Part shown: one piece after another, positions 1-11,300 of the stretch
How the letters are laid out: each line of letters starts with the position of its first letter
How positions within the stretch are numbered: position 1 is the stretch's first letter
DNA from: an uncultured Pelagibacteraceae bacterium
Lineage (GTDB): Bacteria; Pseudomonadota; Alphaproteobacteria; Pelagibacterales; Pelagibacteraceae
NCBI GenBank assembly: GCA_902594235.1
Contig: CACJLJ010000002.1
Coordinates: 124,001-188,000, forward strand
Length of the DNA stretch: 64,000 bases
Direction: 5' to 3'
Made by a program: the position numbers and the translations under genes
The notes under the pieces: model-generated
What the model was told of the DNA's origin: nothing
Database searches by the model: none
Seen by the model: only the letters and a program-made list of their open reading frames with translations

Positions 1-732
1 TGCTTCATATTCAATAGCCATTTGCATAAATTTGATAGAATTTACATTCTTAATTTCACATCTTGTCCCAAATTCTTTTGAACCTTTTGCTCTGACAGAA
101 ACATTGACATCAGCTCTTAAAGATCCCTCTTGCATATTTCCATCACATGTACCTAGATATCGCATAATTGATCTTAATTTCTTAATATACGCACTAACTT
201 CATCTGGAGATCTAAGGTCTGGTTTACTTACAATTTCCATCAAAGCAACTCCTGATCTATTTAAATCAACAAATGTATTTTGAGGATCTAGATCATGAAT
301 GCTTTTACCTGCATCTTGCTCTAAATGTAATCTTTCAATACCTACTTCTTTCTGTCCATCGGGCATATCTAAAATTACTTTACCCTCACCTACTATTGGG
401 TCTTTAAATTGAGAAATTTGATATCCTTGTGGTAAGTCTGCATAAAAATAATTTTTTCTATCAAATACTGAACGTTTATTAATCTTTGCATTAAGGCCAA
501 TACCAGTTTTGATTGCTTGTTTAACACAAAATTCATTAATTACAGGTAGCATTCCTGGAAATGCTGCATCAACTAAACTTACTTGTGTATTTGGTTCAGC
601 TCCAAATTTAGTAGCTGAAGTAGAAAATAATTTAGACTCAGACAATACTTGGGCATGAACTTCTAAACCAATTACTACTTCATATTGATTATCTTTTCGA
701 TTGATTAAATATTCTGAATTCTTTTTGCTCAC
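1..732 (-). CDS. gatB: Asp-tRNA(Asn)/Glu-tRNA(Gln) amidotransferase subunit B, partial (runs off window start)
   Basis: Reverse-strand translation from GTG at 732 reads [66 protein letters not shown]..., a typical GatB N-terminus; adjacent to gatA/gatC. Confidence 0.95.
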   Translation of the reverse strand, partial: MSKKNSEYLINRKDNQYEVVIGLEVHAQVLSESKLFSTSATKFGAEPNTQVSLVDAAFPGMLPVINEFCVKQAIKTGIGLNAKINKRSVFDRKNYFYADLPQGYQISQFKDPIVGEGKVILDMPDGQKEVGIERLHLEQDAGKSIHDLDPQNTFVDLNRSGVALMEIVSKPDLRSPDEVSAYIKKLRSIMRYLGTCDGNMQEGSLRADVNVSVRAKGSKEFGTRCEIKNVNSIKFMQMAIEYEA

Positions 733-2186
733 TTAATCCACCAATCAGTAATCTTATTTTTGAAATTAATTTTCTCTTCCAATGCAAAGGCAATATTAAG
801 TATATTTTGTTCATCAAAAGCTTTACCAATAATTTGTAAACCTAATGGGTAACCCTTTGAATCATGGCCTGCTGGAATAGAAATGCCTGGTAAACCTGCA
901 AGGTTAACTGGCACTGTAAATATATCATTAAGATACATTGAAACTGGATCATTTGTTTTTTCACCTATTTTAAATGCTGAACTAGGAGTAGACGGGGTTA
1001 AAATCGCATCAACTTTTTTATATGCCTCATCAAAATCATTCTTAATAAGTTTTCTTACTTTTTGAGCTTTTAAATAATACGCATCATAATAACCGGATGA
1101 TAAAACATAAGTTCCAATCATAATTCTTCTTTGAACTTCGGCACCAAAACCTTCGGATCTGGTTTTTTCGTACATATCGATTAAATTTTCACCTTCAGCT
1201 CTAAATCCATACTTAACACCGTCATATCTTGCTAGGTTCGAAGATGCTTCAGCAGGAGCAACAATATAATAAGTTGGTAAAGCATAACTTGTATGTGGAA
1301 GAGAAATATCAATTGTTTGAGCACCACAATCTTTAATATATTGAATCCCTTTTTGCCAGAGATCTTCAATTTCTTTTGGCATTCCATCAACTCTATATTC
1401 TTTTGGTATCCCAATTTTTTTTCCTTTTATGTTGTTAGTAAGTTCTTTGCTGTATTGATTTCTTTTAAAATCTATTGAAGTAGAATCTTTTGAGTCATAA
1501 GTGCTAATTACTTCTTGAAGTAAAGCACAGTCTTTAACATTTTGCGCCATTGGTCCAGCTTGATCTAATGATGATGCGAATGCAACAATACCATATCGTG
1601 AACAACTTCCATATGTAGGTTTTAAACCAACAGTTCCTGTAAATGAGGCTGGTTGTCTAATTGATCCCCCAGTATCGGTACCAATCGTAATTGGTGTTAA
1701 TTGTCCAGCAACTGCCGAAGCTGATCCACCAGATGAACCACCGGGAACTAAGTCTTTATCAATTGGATTTTGCACGTTACCAAAAAAACTTGTTTCGTTT
1801 GATGAGCCCATTGCAAACTCATCACAATTTAATTTACCCAATAGTATTGCACCTTCTTTCCAAATATTTTCAGTTACTGTTGATTCATATGTTGGTACAA
1901 AATTGTTTAAAATTTTACTACCAGCAGTTGTTTTAACATCTTTTGTACAAAATAAATCTTTTACTGCCATAGGAATACCTGGCAATTTTAAATCTAAATT
2001 TGGTTTTTGATCAAATTTTTTTGCTTTATCTAAAGCTGATGTAAAATCCTCAGTAATATATGTATTTAATTCTTTAGATTGTTCAGCTCTTTCTATAAAT
2101 GCTTTAGTTACATCTGTTGAAGACAGTTTTTTATTTTTAATATTTTCAACTAATTCTGTTAAAGATTGTTTTGTTATATCTGACAT
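729..2186 (-). CDS. gatA: Asp/Glu-tRNA amidotransferase subunit A
   Basis: Amidase signature [14 protein letters not shown]...[25 protein letters not shown]; operon with gatC/gatB. Confidence 0.97.
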   Translation of the reverse strand: MSDITKQSLTELVENIKNKKLSSTDVTKAFIERAEQSKELNTYITEDFTSALDKAKKFDQKPNLDLKLPGIPMAVKDLFCTKDVKTTAGSKILNNFVPTYESTVTENIWKEGAILLGKLNCDEFAMGSSNETSFFGNVQNPIDKDLVPGGSSGGSASAVAGQLTPITIGTDTGGSIRQPASFTGTVGLKPTYGSCSRYGIVAFASSLDQAGPMAQNVKDCALLQEVISTYDSKDSTSIDFKRNQYSKELTNNIKGKKIGIPKEYRVDGMPKEIEDLWQKGIQYIKDCGAQTIDISLPHTSYALPTYYIVAPAEASSNLARYDGVKYGFRAEGENLIDMYEKTRSEGFGAEVQRRIMIGTYVLSSGYYDAYYLKAQKVRKLIKNDFDEAYKKVDAILTPSTPSSAFKIGEKTNDPVSMYLNDIFTVPVNLAGLPGISIPAGHDSKGYPLGLQIIGKAFDEQNILNIAFALEEKINFKNKITDWWIK

Positions 2187-2473
2187 TATTCTATTACCTT
2201 TGGTACAACAAAATAATCTTCATTATCTTGAGGAGAATTTTTAATAATTTGTTCTCTGATATTTTTACTTTTAACCTCGTCAGGTCTTAGTTTTAATGTT
2301 GTTTCAGCAACAGAAGTTAATGGTCCAACATTGTCTGTTTTTAATTCGTTAAGTTTTTCAATGAAGTCAAAAATAGAATTTAGGTCCCCAGCTAATTTTT
2401 CGGCTTTTTTCTCATCAACTGAAATCCTTGATAATTTAGAAATATGTTTTATTGTTTTAAGATCTATACTCAT
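2186..2473 (-). CDS. gatC: Asp/Glu-tRNA amidotransferase subunit C
   Basis: 95 aa GatC-like (IKHISKLSRISVDEKKAEKLAGDLNSIFDFIEKL), overlaps gatA start. Confidence 0.95.
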   Translation of the reverse strand: MSIDLKTIKHISKLSRISVDEKKAEKLAGDLNSIFDFIEKLNELKTDNVGPLTSVAETTLKLRPDEVKSKNIREQIIKNSPQDNEDYFVVPKVIE

Positions 2474-2523
2474 ATGCTATTTAAATAAGACGCAAACTAT
2501 CATTTAAGTTTAGAATATACAAT

Positions 2524-2979
2524 ATGATCACTTTGGAACAATTTAAAAAAAAACAGTCGGATAAGTGTAGATTGATAGGTCTTGACCTTGGTTCTAAAAG
2601 AATCGGTGTGTCTATTTGCGATGAAAAGCAATTAATTGCTACTCCATTAAAAACGATAAATAGAAATTCCTTAGAAGATTTAATTAATGAGCTTAAAATT
2701 ATTATTGATGAGAATGATATAAAAGGAATCATTATTGGAAATCCTCTTAATATGGACGGTTCGTCAGGTAGTTCTGCTCAATCAGTTAAAGATACTTCCC
2801 AAAATATAGAAAAAAACATTAATATTCCAATTTGCTTGTGGGATGAGAGATTATCAACAGTTGGTGCATTCAATCTATCTAGCCAATTAGATATCAATGT
2901 AAGTAAAAGAGAAAAGAAAATAGATGAAAATGCTGCCGCTTTTATATTACAAGGGGCAATAGATTTTTTAAACAATTAA
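2524..2979 (+). CDS. ruvX: Putative pre-16S rRNA nuclease / Holliday junction resolvase-like YqgF
   Basis: GLDLGSKRIGVSICDE and WDERLSTVGA motifs. Confidence 0.93.
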   Translation: MITLEQFKKKQSDKCRLIGLDLGSKRIGVSICDEKQLIATPLKTINRNSLEDLINELKIIIDENDIKGIIIGNPLNMDGSSGSSAQSVKDTSQNIEKNINIPICLWDERLSTVGAFNLSSQLDINVSKREKKIDENAAAFILQGAIDFLNN

Positions 2980-3021
2980 TACTTGCTATTATAGTCGTTT
3001 ATAGCTATAGAGTTGGTTTTA

Positions 3022-3963
3022 ATGGCAATTAAAACAAATAAAGCTATTAAAATTTCCCAAAAACATTTGTTAGGTATTCAAGATTTATCAATTAATGATG
3101 TTAATTTAATACTTGATGAAGCACACACATTTATAAAAGTTAATCAAAGCAAAAATAAAAAAATAGATGTTTTGAGAGGAAAGACTCAAATTAATTTATT
3201 CTTCGAGCCTTCTACTAGAACTCAGAGTTCATTTGAACTGGCTGGTAAGAGACTAGGAGCAGACGTTATGTCTATGAATATAAGTAATTCTGCAATTAAA
3301 AAGGGTGAAACATTAATTGACACAGCCATGACTTTAAATGCGATGCATCCAGACATTATTGTAGTTAGACATCAAGACTCTGGAGCTTGTAACTTACTTT
3401 CGCAAAAAGTAAATTGTGCAGTATTAAATGCTGGAGATGGGAGAAGAGAGCACCCTACTCAAGCTCTTTTAGATGCTCTAACAATAATAACTCGAAAAAA
3501 TAAAATCGAAGGTTTAAAAATTGCAATATGTGGTGACATACTTCATTCAAGAGTAGCAAGATCGAATATATATTTACTCAACATGTTAGGAGCTGAAGTA
3601 AATATAGTTGCACCAACAAATTTAATGCCAAAGGAAATTGAGAAATTTGGTGTCAACACTTTTACTGATATGAAAAAAGGTTTGAAAGATTGTGATATTG
3701 TGATGATGTTGAGATTACAGAATGAAAGAATGACAAGTTCATATCTTTCGTCAAATAGAGAATATTATGAATATTATGGATTAACTCCTGACAAATTAGA
3801 ACTTGCTAAATCCGATGCATTAATTATGCACCCAGGACCAATGAACAGAGGCATTGAAATAGATACAATCTTGGCAGACGATATAAATAAAAGCGTAATT
3901 AAAGAACAAGTTGAACTTGGTGTGGCCATTAGAATGGCTTGTTTAAAGATATTTTGTAAATAA
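3022..3963 (+). CDS. pyrB: Aspartate carbamoyltransferase catalytic subunit
   Basis: [43 protein letters not shown] at 3022 preferred over TTG at 3013. Confidence 0.97.
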   Translation: MAIKTNKAIKISQKHLLGIQDLSINDVNLILDEAHTFIKVNQSKNKKIDVLRGKTQINLFFEPSTRTQSSFELAGKRLGADVMSMNISNSAIKKGETLIDTAMTLNAMHPDIIVVRHQDSGACNLLSQKVNCAVLNAGDGRREHPTQALLDALTIITRKNKIEGLKIAICGDILHSRVARSNIYLLNMLGAEVNIVAPTNLMPKEIEKFGVNTFTDMKKGLKDCDIVMMLRLQNERMTSSYLSSNREYYEYYGLTPDKLELAKSDALIMHPGPMNRGIEIDTILADDINKSVIKEQVELGVAIRMACLKIFCK

Positions 3964-5250
3964 ATGAAAAAACAATATTTTATAAATGCAAATATAATCG
4001 ACCCTCATAATTCAATAAATGAAACTGGAGGTTTGATTATAAGTGAAGAAGGTACAATTGAGGCGATAGGAAAAAAAGTTAATACCAATAATTTACCAAG
4101 CAGAGAAAAGCTAATAGATTTAAAAGGAAAATATATTTTTCCAGGATTAGTAGATATGCGAGTTTTTGTTGGTGAGCCAGGATATGAATATAAAGAAAAT
4201 TTTAGAACCTTAAGTAATGCAGCATTATCTGGTGGGGTTACCTCAGTAGTTACAATGCCTAATACAGATCCGATTATAGATAATGTATCTATAGTCGATT
4301 TTTTAAAAAGAAGAGGAAGAGATAAATCAAAAATAAATATATTTCCATGCGCTTCTCTTACGAAAAATATTGAAGGTACAAACATGACAGAATTTGGTCT
4401 TTTGCAAAGTAAAGGGATAATTGCTTTCACTGATGGAATAAAAACAATTCAAAATCCCAGATTAATGTCAAGAATTATGAACTCAGCTAAAGATTTAAAT
4501 TGTCTAATTATGCAACATGCGGAGGACTACGAACTTGCAAAGAATGGTATGATAAATTCAGGAATAATTGCTTCCAAATTAGGATTATCAGGTATACCAG
4601 AAATAGCAGAAAGAATTTTAATTGAAAGAGATTTAACATTATTAGAAAAAGTTAAATGTAGATATCATATATCTCAATTGTCATCACAAAAATCAGTTGA
4701 AGTTATAAAATATAGAAAAGAAATTATTAAATTTACCTCAGGAGTTTCAATTAATAACCTTTCATTAAATGAAAATGACATTGGAGATTTTAGAACTTTT
4801 TTAAAATTATCCCCTCCATTAAGAAGAGAGGAAGATAGATTGGCATTGGTTCAAGGATTGAAAGATGGTTTAATTGATGTAATTGTTTCAGATCATAAAC
4901 CTGAAGATGAAGAATCAAAAAGATTAACTTTTGCACAAGCAGCCACAGGTGCTTCAGGAATAGAGACACTACTATCTTTGAGCTTAGAATTATATCATAA
5001 TGGATCTCTTAAACTTGATACAATTATAAGGGCTCTCACATCAAATCCAGCAAAAATTCTTAGAATAAACAAAGGAAATTTATCAATTGGAAACGATGCT
5101 GACTTATGTATTGTTGATATCGATAAACCCTGGATTGTAAAAAAAGAAAAACTGGTATCAAAATCAAAAAATACTTCAATAGAAGATAAAAAACTCCAAG
5201 GAAAAGTTACAAATACATTTGTAAAAGGTAAAGAATTATTTAAGCTATAG
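3964..5250 (+). CDS. pyrC: Dihydroorotase
   Basis: Amidohydrolase fold, VSDHKPEDEESKRLTFAQAATGASGIETLL; directly follows pyrB. Confidence 0.94.
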   Translation: MKKQYFINANIIDPHNSINETGGLIISEEGTIEAIGKKVNTNNLPSREKLIDLKGKYIFPGLVDMRVFVGEPGYEYKENFRTLSNAALSGGVTSVVTMPNTDPIIDNVSIVDFLKRRGRDKSKINIFPCASLTKNIEGTNMTEFGLLQSKGIIAFTDGIKTIQNPRLMSRIMNSAKDLNCLIMQHAEDYELAKNGMINSGIIASKLGLSGIPEIAERILIERDLTLLEKVKCRYHISQLSSQKSVEVIKYRKEIIKFTSGVSINNLSLNENDIGDFRTFLKLSPPLRREEDRLALVQGLKDGLIDVIVSDHKPEDEESKRLTFAQAATGASGIETLLSLSLELYHNGSLKLDTIIRALTSNPAKILRINKGNLSIGNDADLCIVDIDKPWIVKKEKLVSKSKNTSIEDKKLQGKVTNTFVKGKELFKL

Positions 5251-5251
5251 T

Positions 5252-5830
5252 ATGGATTTTTTAATCATTGGTATAATTTCCTATTTAATGGGATCAATTC
5301 CATTTGGGTTTATATTAACAAAAATTTTTTTAAAAAAAGATATCAGAGATGTTGGTTCAGGAAACATTGGAGCAACAAATACACTAAGAGCTGGAAATAA
5401 ACTAATTGGTTATTCAACACTATCACTTGATATTATTAAGGCAATTATTCCAGTAATTTACACAAAAATTTATTTTCCAGATTTTATATATTTAGCTTCA
5501 TTGTGTGCTTTTTTAGGTCATGTGTTTCCAGTTTGGCTTAAGTTTAAGGGTGGTAAAGGTGTTGCAACTTATGTTGGAATTTTATTTTCAATTAACATTT
5601 ATTTTGGAATTATTTTTATAATAGTTTGGTTAATAACATTTGGGATTTCAAAGTTTTCATCTTTATCATCATTAATAGCTTCTGTATCAATACCCATATA
5701 TCTATTAATTTTAACTCAATTTGATCAATTAATTTTTTTTACAATAATGTTCGTATTAATATTTTTTACCCATAGAGAAAATATTAAAAGATTGAAAAAT
5801 AAAGAAGAAACCAAGACAAAAATTTATTAA
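5252..5830 (+). CDS. plsY: Glycerol-3-phosphate acyltransferase PlsY
   Basis: GSIPFGFILTK, DVGSGNIGATNTLRAG, GHVFPVWLKFKGGKGVAT motifs. Confidence 0.96.
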   Translation: MDFLIIGIISYLMGSIPFGFILTKIFLKKDIRDVGSGNIGATNTLRAGNKLIGYSTLSLDIIKAIIPVIYTKIYFPDFIYLASLCAFLGHVFPVWLKFKGGKGVATYVGILFSINIYFGIIFIIVWLITFGISKFSSLSSLIASVSIPIYLLILTQFDQLIFFTIMFVLIFFTHRENIKRLKNKEETKTKIY

Positions 5831-5866
5831 TTTGACTATCTAAAGCTTTTGAGTAGTTTGTAGTCT

Positions 5867-8443
5867 ATGAATTTGGTCATTGTAGAAAGTCCAGCTAAAG
5901 CAAAAACTATAAATAAATATTTGGGTGATAAATATAAAGTTTTAGCAAGTTACGGACATATAAGAGATCTTCCATCAAAAAATGGATCGGTAGATCCAGA
6001 CCAAGATTTTAAAATGGAATGGGAGGTTGATAGTTTTTCTAAAAAATATTTAAAAGAAATTACTGACGCAGCAAAAGAGTCCTCAAAAATAATTTTGGCT
6101 ACTGACCCAGATCGTGAAGGTGAAGCTATTGCTTGGCATGTTAAAGAGTATTTAAATGAAAAAAAACTTTTAAAAGATAAAGAAATTGAAAGAGTTGTCT
6201 TTAATGAAATTACCAAAAAGGCTGTAATACATGGAATTGAAAATCCAAGACAAATAGAACCACTGCTAGTAGATGCCTATATGGCAAGAAGAGCTTTAGA
6301 TTATTTAGTTGGGTTTAATATTTCTCCAATACTTTGGACAAAGTTACCAGGCTCAAAGTCTGCAGGAAGAGTTCAATCTGTAGCACTGAAGTTAATTACA
6401 GAGAGAGAGCATGAAATTGAGTCTTTTAAACCAGAAGAATTTTGGACGTTAAGTGTAAAATTTATTGATGAAAAAAAACAAAACATAACTGCTAGTATCA
6501 CTCAATTAGATAATAATAAAATTGAAAAGTTTTCTTTTAAAAATAGAGAGGCAATAAATATAGCTATATCAAATATAAAAAATAAAAAATTTCAAATTTC
6601 TGATATTTCAAGTAAAGTTGTCAATCGTAATCCTTCAGGTCCATTCACTACATCAACTCTTCAGCAAACTGCATCAAGTAGATTAGGATTTGGGGCTTCT
6701 CGAACAATGCAAATTGCCCAAAAACTTTATCAGGGAATTGATATAGAGGGTGAAACAATAGGATTAATAACCTATATGAGAACAGATGGCACCAACTTAT
6801 CAGCTGATGCTGTTACATCTTTTAGAAATTATATTCAAAATGATTTAGGTAAAGAATATTTACCTCAAAATCCATTGAATTATTCTGGAAAAAAAGCAAA
6901 GAATGCTCAAGAGGCTCATGAAGCCATTCGACCAACTGATATTACAAGAACTCCAGAATTAATAAAAAAATATTTAAGTCCAGACCAAAATAAATTATAC
7001 GATTTGATTTGGAGTAGAGCTTTATCTTCACAGATGGAGTCTGCTAAATTTGACCGAAATACAATTACTATAACTTCTGAGAATAATGACACTATTTGTA
7101 AAGCTAGTGGATCTGTTTTAAAATTTGATGGCTTTTTAAAAATTTATAAGAATATTAATAAAGACGATGATGAAAGCATTCTTCCCGAAATGTCTAGAGG
7201 ACCAATTAATATTGAAGCTTTATTAGATGAACAGCACTATACCCAACCTCCACCTAGGTACTCCGAGGCAAGTCTAGTAAAAAAACTTGAAGAATTAGGT
7301 ATTGGAAGACCCTCTACCTATGCAAGTATTATTTCCACTATAGCTAATAGAGGATACGCAGAAATTTTAAATAAAAGGTTCTTTCCTACAGATAGAGGAA
7401 AATTAATTTCAGCTTTTTTAGAAAAATTATTTTCAAAATATGTAGATTATAACTTTACGGCTGGATTAGAAGATCAATTAGATGAGATTACATCTGGGAA
7501 AGAAAGTTGGATAAAAGTGTTAGAACTTTTTTGGAAAGATTTCAATCACAATGTCTCTGAGGTTAAAGAAAAAAGAACAAGAGAAGTTCTAGATTTACTT
7601 AATGAAAGTTTGGGTAGTTTAGTTTTTGATAAAGATAAAGAAGGAAATATAGTAAGAAAATGTCAATTGTGCGATACTGGAACACTTAGCTTGAAAAACA
7701 GTTTCAGAGGTGGTGCTTTTATAGGTTGCTCAAATTACCCTGAATGTAAGTTTACTAGACCATTATCAAAAGCAAAAGCTGCAGCTCAAGCACAACTAGC
7801 TGAACCAAAATTAATTGGAAAACATGAAAATGGAAATGATATATATTTGAAAAATGGAAGATTTGGTCCATATCTTCAATATGAAATAAATCCAGATGAT
7901 CTGAAAATTGAAAAAACTCCAAAAAAAAAGAAAAAAACTAAAAAATCTAAATCAGATGTTAATGAACTTTTGAAAAATGTTTCAATACCAAAAGGCTTAG
8001 AATTAGAGAATATCGATTTAGAAAAAGCTCAATTCCTATGCTCATTGCCTAAATCTTTAGGGATAAATCCCGACAATCAAAAAGAGATAACATTAAATAC
8101 AGGTAGATTTGGTCCTTACCTTAAATGTGAAAATAAATCTGCGCGTTTAGAAAACATAGAAGAGATATTTTCAATAGGTTTAAATAGAGCAATAACAATG
8201 ATTGCTGAAGCTAAACCAGGAAGAATATCTTCTTCAATAATAAAAGATTTAGGAGAACATCCAGAAGATAAAAAACCTGTTAGAATTATGAAAGGTCAAT
8301 ACGGACCATACATAAAATATAAATCTTTGAATGCTACTATCCCAGAAGAAAAAGATCCTGTAGAACTAACAATGGAAGAAGCTTTAATTTTAATTGAGAA
8401 AAGAAGAGAATACGATAGAAATAAAAGAAAAAGTAAAAAATGA
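5867..8443 (+). CDS. topA: DNA topoisomerase I
   Basis: VESPAKAKTINKYLG, LATDPDREGEAIAWH, LITYMRTDGTNLS; C-terminal zinc-finger CQLCDTGTL...CSNYPEC. Confidence 0.97.
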   Translation: MNLVIVESPAKAKTINKYLGDKYKVLASYGHIRDLPSKNGSVDPDQDFKMEWEVDSFSKKYLKEITDAAKESSKIILATDPDREGEAIAWHVKEYLNEKKLLKDKEIERVVFNEITKKAVIHGIENPRQIEPLLVDAYMARRALDYLVGFNISPILWTKLPGSKSAGRVQSVALKLITEREHEIESFKPEEFWTLSVKFIDEKKQNITASITQLDNNKIEKFSFKNREAINIAISNIKNKKFQISDISSKVVNRNPSGPFTTSTLQQTASSRLGFGASRTMQIAQKLYQGIDIEGETIGLITYMRTDGTNLSADAVTSFRNYIQNDLGKEYLPQNPLNYSGKKAKNAQEAHEAIRPTDITRTPELIKKYLSPDQNKLYDLIWSRALSSQMESAKFDRNTITITSENNDTICKASGSVLKFDGFLKIYKNINKDDDESILPEMSRGPINIEALLDEQHYTQPPPRYSEASLVKKLEELGIGRPSTYASIISTIANRGYAEILNKRFFPTDRGKLISAFLEKLFSKYVDYNFTAGLEDQLDEITSGKESWIKVLELFWKDFNHNVSEVKEKRTREVLDLLNESLGSLVFDKDKEGNIVRKCQLCDTGTLSLKNSFRGGAFIGCSNYPECKFTRPLSKAKAAAQAQLAEPKLIGKHENGNDIYLKNGRFGPYLQYEINPDDLKIEKTPKKKKKTKKSKSDVNELLKNVSIPKGLELENIDLEKAQFLCSLPKSLGINPDNQKEITLNTGRFGPYLKCENKSARLENIEEIFSIGLNRAITMIAEAKPGRISSSIIKDLGEHPEDKKPVRIMKGQYGPYIKYKSLNATIPEEKDPVELTMEEALILIEKRREYDRNKRKSKK

Positions 8444-8676
8444 AATTTAAATTATTAATAAAGATACTGATATTCTTATTATTTTTTCCAATTGTTCATG
8501 CTAATGAAAATGAATGTGAACAATTTGAAAAATTAAGTGCTAAATATATTGAATGTAATGCAAAAAAATTAAAGAATAAGACATCAAATAAAATTAAAGA
8601 GAGTAAAGAAAATTTTGAAAAATCTGGAATTAAAGGAAAATTTGATAAATTTAAAAGTAAAAAAACTTTGTTTTAA
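8440..8676 (+). CDS. Small secreted/hypothetical Lys-rich protein with signal peptide
   Basis: 78 aa ORF, hydrophobic N-terminus ending VHA, ATGA overlap with topA stop. Confidence 0.7.
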   Translation: MKFKLLIKILIFLLFFPIVHANENECEQFEKLSAKYIECNAKKLKNKTSNKIKESKENFEKSGIKGKFDKFKSKKTLF

Positions 8677-8687
8677 TAAAATTAATT

Positions 8688-9149
8688 ATGTCTTTTGAAA
8701 ATAAAATAAAAGAATTAAATATTAAATTACCAAAAGCAGCTGATCCAGTTGGATCTTATGTTGCTACCAAAATTATAGGAAATTTATTATTTATATCTGG
8801 TCAAATCTCGATAAATGAAAACGGTGAATTAATTAAAGGTAAAGTGGGTAAAGATTTAGATACTGAAGCAGGGTATAATGCAGCAAAACGTTGCGCACTA
8901 AGTATTGTTGCTCAAGTTAAAAAAGCTTGTAATGATGATTTATCAAAAATTAGAACATGCGTAAAACTCACTGGCTTTGTAAATTCAACAGATGATTTTA
9001 CAGATCAACCAAAAGTAATAAATGGTGCTTCTGATTTAATTGCTTCTATATTTGGTGACGCTGGAATGCATACAAGAGCAGCTGTTAGCACAAATAGCCT
9101 ACCATTAGGAGTTTCAGTTGAAGTTGATGCCATTTTTGAGTTAAAGTAA
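8688..9149 (+). CDS. RidA family protein
   Basis: LPKAADPVGSYVATKIIGNLLFISGQ...GMHTRAAVSTNSLPLGVSVEVDAIFEL typical YjgF/RidA family. Confidence 0.92.
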   Translation: MSFENKIKELNIKLPKAADPVGSYVATKIIGNLLFISGQISINENGELIKGKVGKDLDTEAGYNAAKRCALSIVAQVKKACNDDLSKIRTCVKLTGFVNSTDDFTDQPKVINGASDLIASIFGDAGMHTRAAVSTNSLPLGVSVEVDAIFELK

Positions 9150-9155
9150 TCTATC

Positions 9156-10454
9156 TTATCTTCCAATGGCAAAATATTTTATTTTCAATTCTCGCATTTT
9201 TTCTGGAGAATAAATATTTCTAAGATCATAAACAATAAAATTATTTCTTTTAACCAATTTTTTGAAGTTTAGTAATTTGAATTCATTCCATTCCGTATGT
9301 ATGATAATAAGATCAGTTTTAAAACATGCTGATGCAATGTTTTTAAAATATTTAACATTTTTAAGCGGTTTAAACTCTTTTTTTTCACCCGAAGGATCAT
9401 AATATCTAATTTCACAATTTTTTTTATTCAAATATCTGATCATTGGTATACTTGCTGCTTCTCTCATATCATCTGTATTTGGTTTAAAAGTTACACCTAA
9501 AAAAGTTATCTTTTTATTTTTGACTTTTTTATCTAAAATTTTTTCAATTTTTTTTGTTAATTGAATTTTTCTTAAATTATTCGATTTAACTGTACTTTTT
9601 ACAATTGATAAATCTATTTTATATTTATTAGCTGTATCGATTAAAGCTCTGGTATCTTTTGGAAAACATGATCCTCCATATGCAGGTCCTGCTCTTAAAA
9701 AACGATCTCCTATACGTTGATCTAAACCCATTCCGTTTGAAATATCTTTAATATCTACATTCGTTTTTTCACATAAGTTGGCTAGCTCATTTATAAAAGA
9801 AATTTTTGTTGCTAAGAAAGAATTAGACGCATATTTAATTAATTCTGCTCCTCTTCTCGAAGTTTGGAGATATCGACTACTTTTTTTAATTATAGGTAAA
9901 TATAAATTTTTAAGTATTCTGTTAGCTTTTTTACTATTGGTTCCAATTACAACTCTATCTGGATAAACAAAATCTCTAATTGCCTCACCCTCTCTCAAAA
10001 ATTCAGGATTAGAGACTATGTCAACTAATTTTTTTCTTTTAAGTTTAATTAAAATTTTTTCAATTTTATCGCCAGTTGTAACTGGTACAGTAGATTTTGT
10101 AACTATAATTTTATATTTTTTAATAATTTTTTTTAGTTCATTTGCTACTTGAAATACATACTTTAGGTTTGCTGAATCACTATTTTTTTTTGTTGGAGTA
10201 CCAACACATATAAAAATAATATCTGACTTTTGTACAGCATGTTTCAAATCAGTTGTAAAAAATAATCTTTTTTGCTTAAAATTTTTTTTTATTAATTCAT
10301 CTAGTCCAGGTTCGTAAATAGGTACCTTACCTTTATTAAGAAAATCTATTTTATCTTTATCTTTATCTACACAATAAACTGAATTACCTAAATCAGAAAA
10401 ACAAACTCCGCTTACCAAACCAACATATCCTGTTCCGATCATACAAATTCTCAT
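9156..10454 (-). CDS. ugd: UDP-glucose 6-dehydrogenase
   Basis: MRICMIGTGYVGLVSGVCFSDLG; GPAYGGSCFPKDTRAL catalytic Cys motif. Confidence 0.95.
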   Translation of the reverse strand: MRICMIGTGYVGLVSGVCFSDLGNSVYCVDKDKDKIDFLNKGKVPIYEPGLDELIKKNFKQKRLFFTTDLKHAVQKSDIIFICVGTPTKKNSDSANLKYVFQVANELKKIIKKYKIIVTKSTVPVTTGDKIEKILIKLKRKKLVDIVSNPEFLREGEAIRDFVYPDRVVIGTNSKKANRILKNLYLPIIKKSSRYLQTSRRGAELIKYASNSFLATKISFINELANLCEKTNVDIKDISNGMGLDQRIGDRFLRAGPAYGGSCFPKDTRALIDTANKYKIDLSIVKSTVKSNNLRKIQLTKKIEKILDKKVKNKKITFLGVTFKPNTDDMREAASIPMIRYLNKKNCEIRYYDPSGEKKEFKPLKNVKYFKNIASACFKTDLIIIHTEWNEFKLLNFKKLVKRNNFIVYDLRNIYSPEKMRELKIKYFAIGR

Positions 10455-11266
10455 AATTTAGAAATCTCCTTAGATGAATTTATGTATCCTTTCATAGATC
10501 CACAATCTAAATACTTACCCGAAAAATTATGTGCTATAAATTTTTCATTATCATAAATTAAAGATTGAATAGCATCAGTGATATGTATTTCTCCACCTTT
10601 TCCTGGTTTTTGTTTAACTAATTTAGAAAAAATTTTTTTTGGAAGAATATATCTTCCGATTACTGCTCGATTAGATGGAGCCTTTTTTAAAGATGGTTTT
10701 TCAATAACATCATCAATAAAAAAATTTTTTTTATCAATTTTTTTTTTAAATTTGTAGATACCCCATCTGGTAACATCAGATTTCTTAACCTTCAAACTGG
10801 CCATGACTGATGAGTGATATCTTTTATTTAATTGAATCATAGACTTTGAGCAATTTTTTTTAATTATCAAATCATCTGGTAATAACATCAAAAAAAATTT
10901 ATCCTTTATTAAATTTTTTGTTTTTAATACAGCATGACCAGTGCCTAATGGTTTGTTTTGATAGACAAATTTAATTAATTTTCTATATCTTAAGATTTTC
11001 TTATATTCTTGTTTAATTCTGGGGTCTTTTTTCTTTTTTATAATTTTGTTATAAAATTTATCATTAAAGAAATAATTTTTGATCATAATTTTTTTTTTTG
11101 AGATTATAAGAATAATTTCTTTTATCCCTGCATCAATACATTCATCTAGGATATACTGAATACCAGGTTTACCATTAATTGGTAATAGTTCTTTTGGAAT
11201 AACACTTGAAAGAGGAAGCAAACGTGTTCCTAGTCCAGCTAGAGGAATTATTGCTTGTTTAATCAT
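10451..11266 (-). CDS. galU: UTP-glucose-1-phosphate uridylyltransferase
   Basis: AIIPLAGLGTRLLPLSSVIPKELLPI; EIHITDAI; overlaps ugd. Confidence 0.94.
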   Translation of the reverse strand: MIKQAIIPLAGLGTRLLPLSSVIPKELLPINGKPGIQYILDECIDAGIKEIILIISKKKIMIKNYFFNDKFYNKIIKKKKDPRIKQEYKKILRYRKLIKFVYQNKPLGTGHAVLKTKNLIKDKFFLMLLPDDLIIKKNCSKSMIQLNKRYHSSVMASLKVKKSDVTRWGIYKFKKKIDKKNFFIDDVIEKPSLKKAPSNRAVIGRYILPKKIFSKLVKQKPGKGGEIHITDAIQSLIYDNEKFIAHNFSGKYLDCGSMKGYINSSKEISKL

Positions 11267-11300
11267 TTAAATGTTTTACTTATTAAATTATTTTATACAA

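Noticed and set aside
883-1065. Small ORFs antisense to gatA (883-1065, 1293-1478, 1691-1936) and shadow ORF 1232-1414
   Set aside because: Fully inside a clear conserved gene; composition is what complementary-strand or shifted reading of AT-rich coding DNA gives.
4005-4430. 141-aa ORF antisense to pyrC
   Set aside because: Entirely covered by the well-supported dihydroorotase frame; no recognisable motifs.
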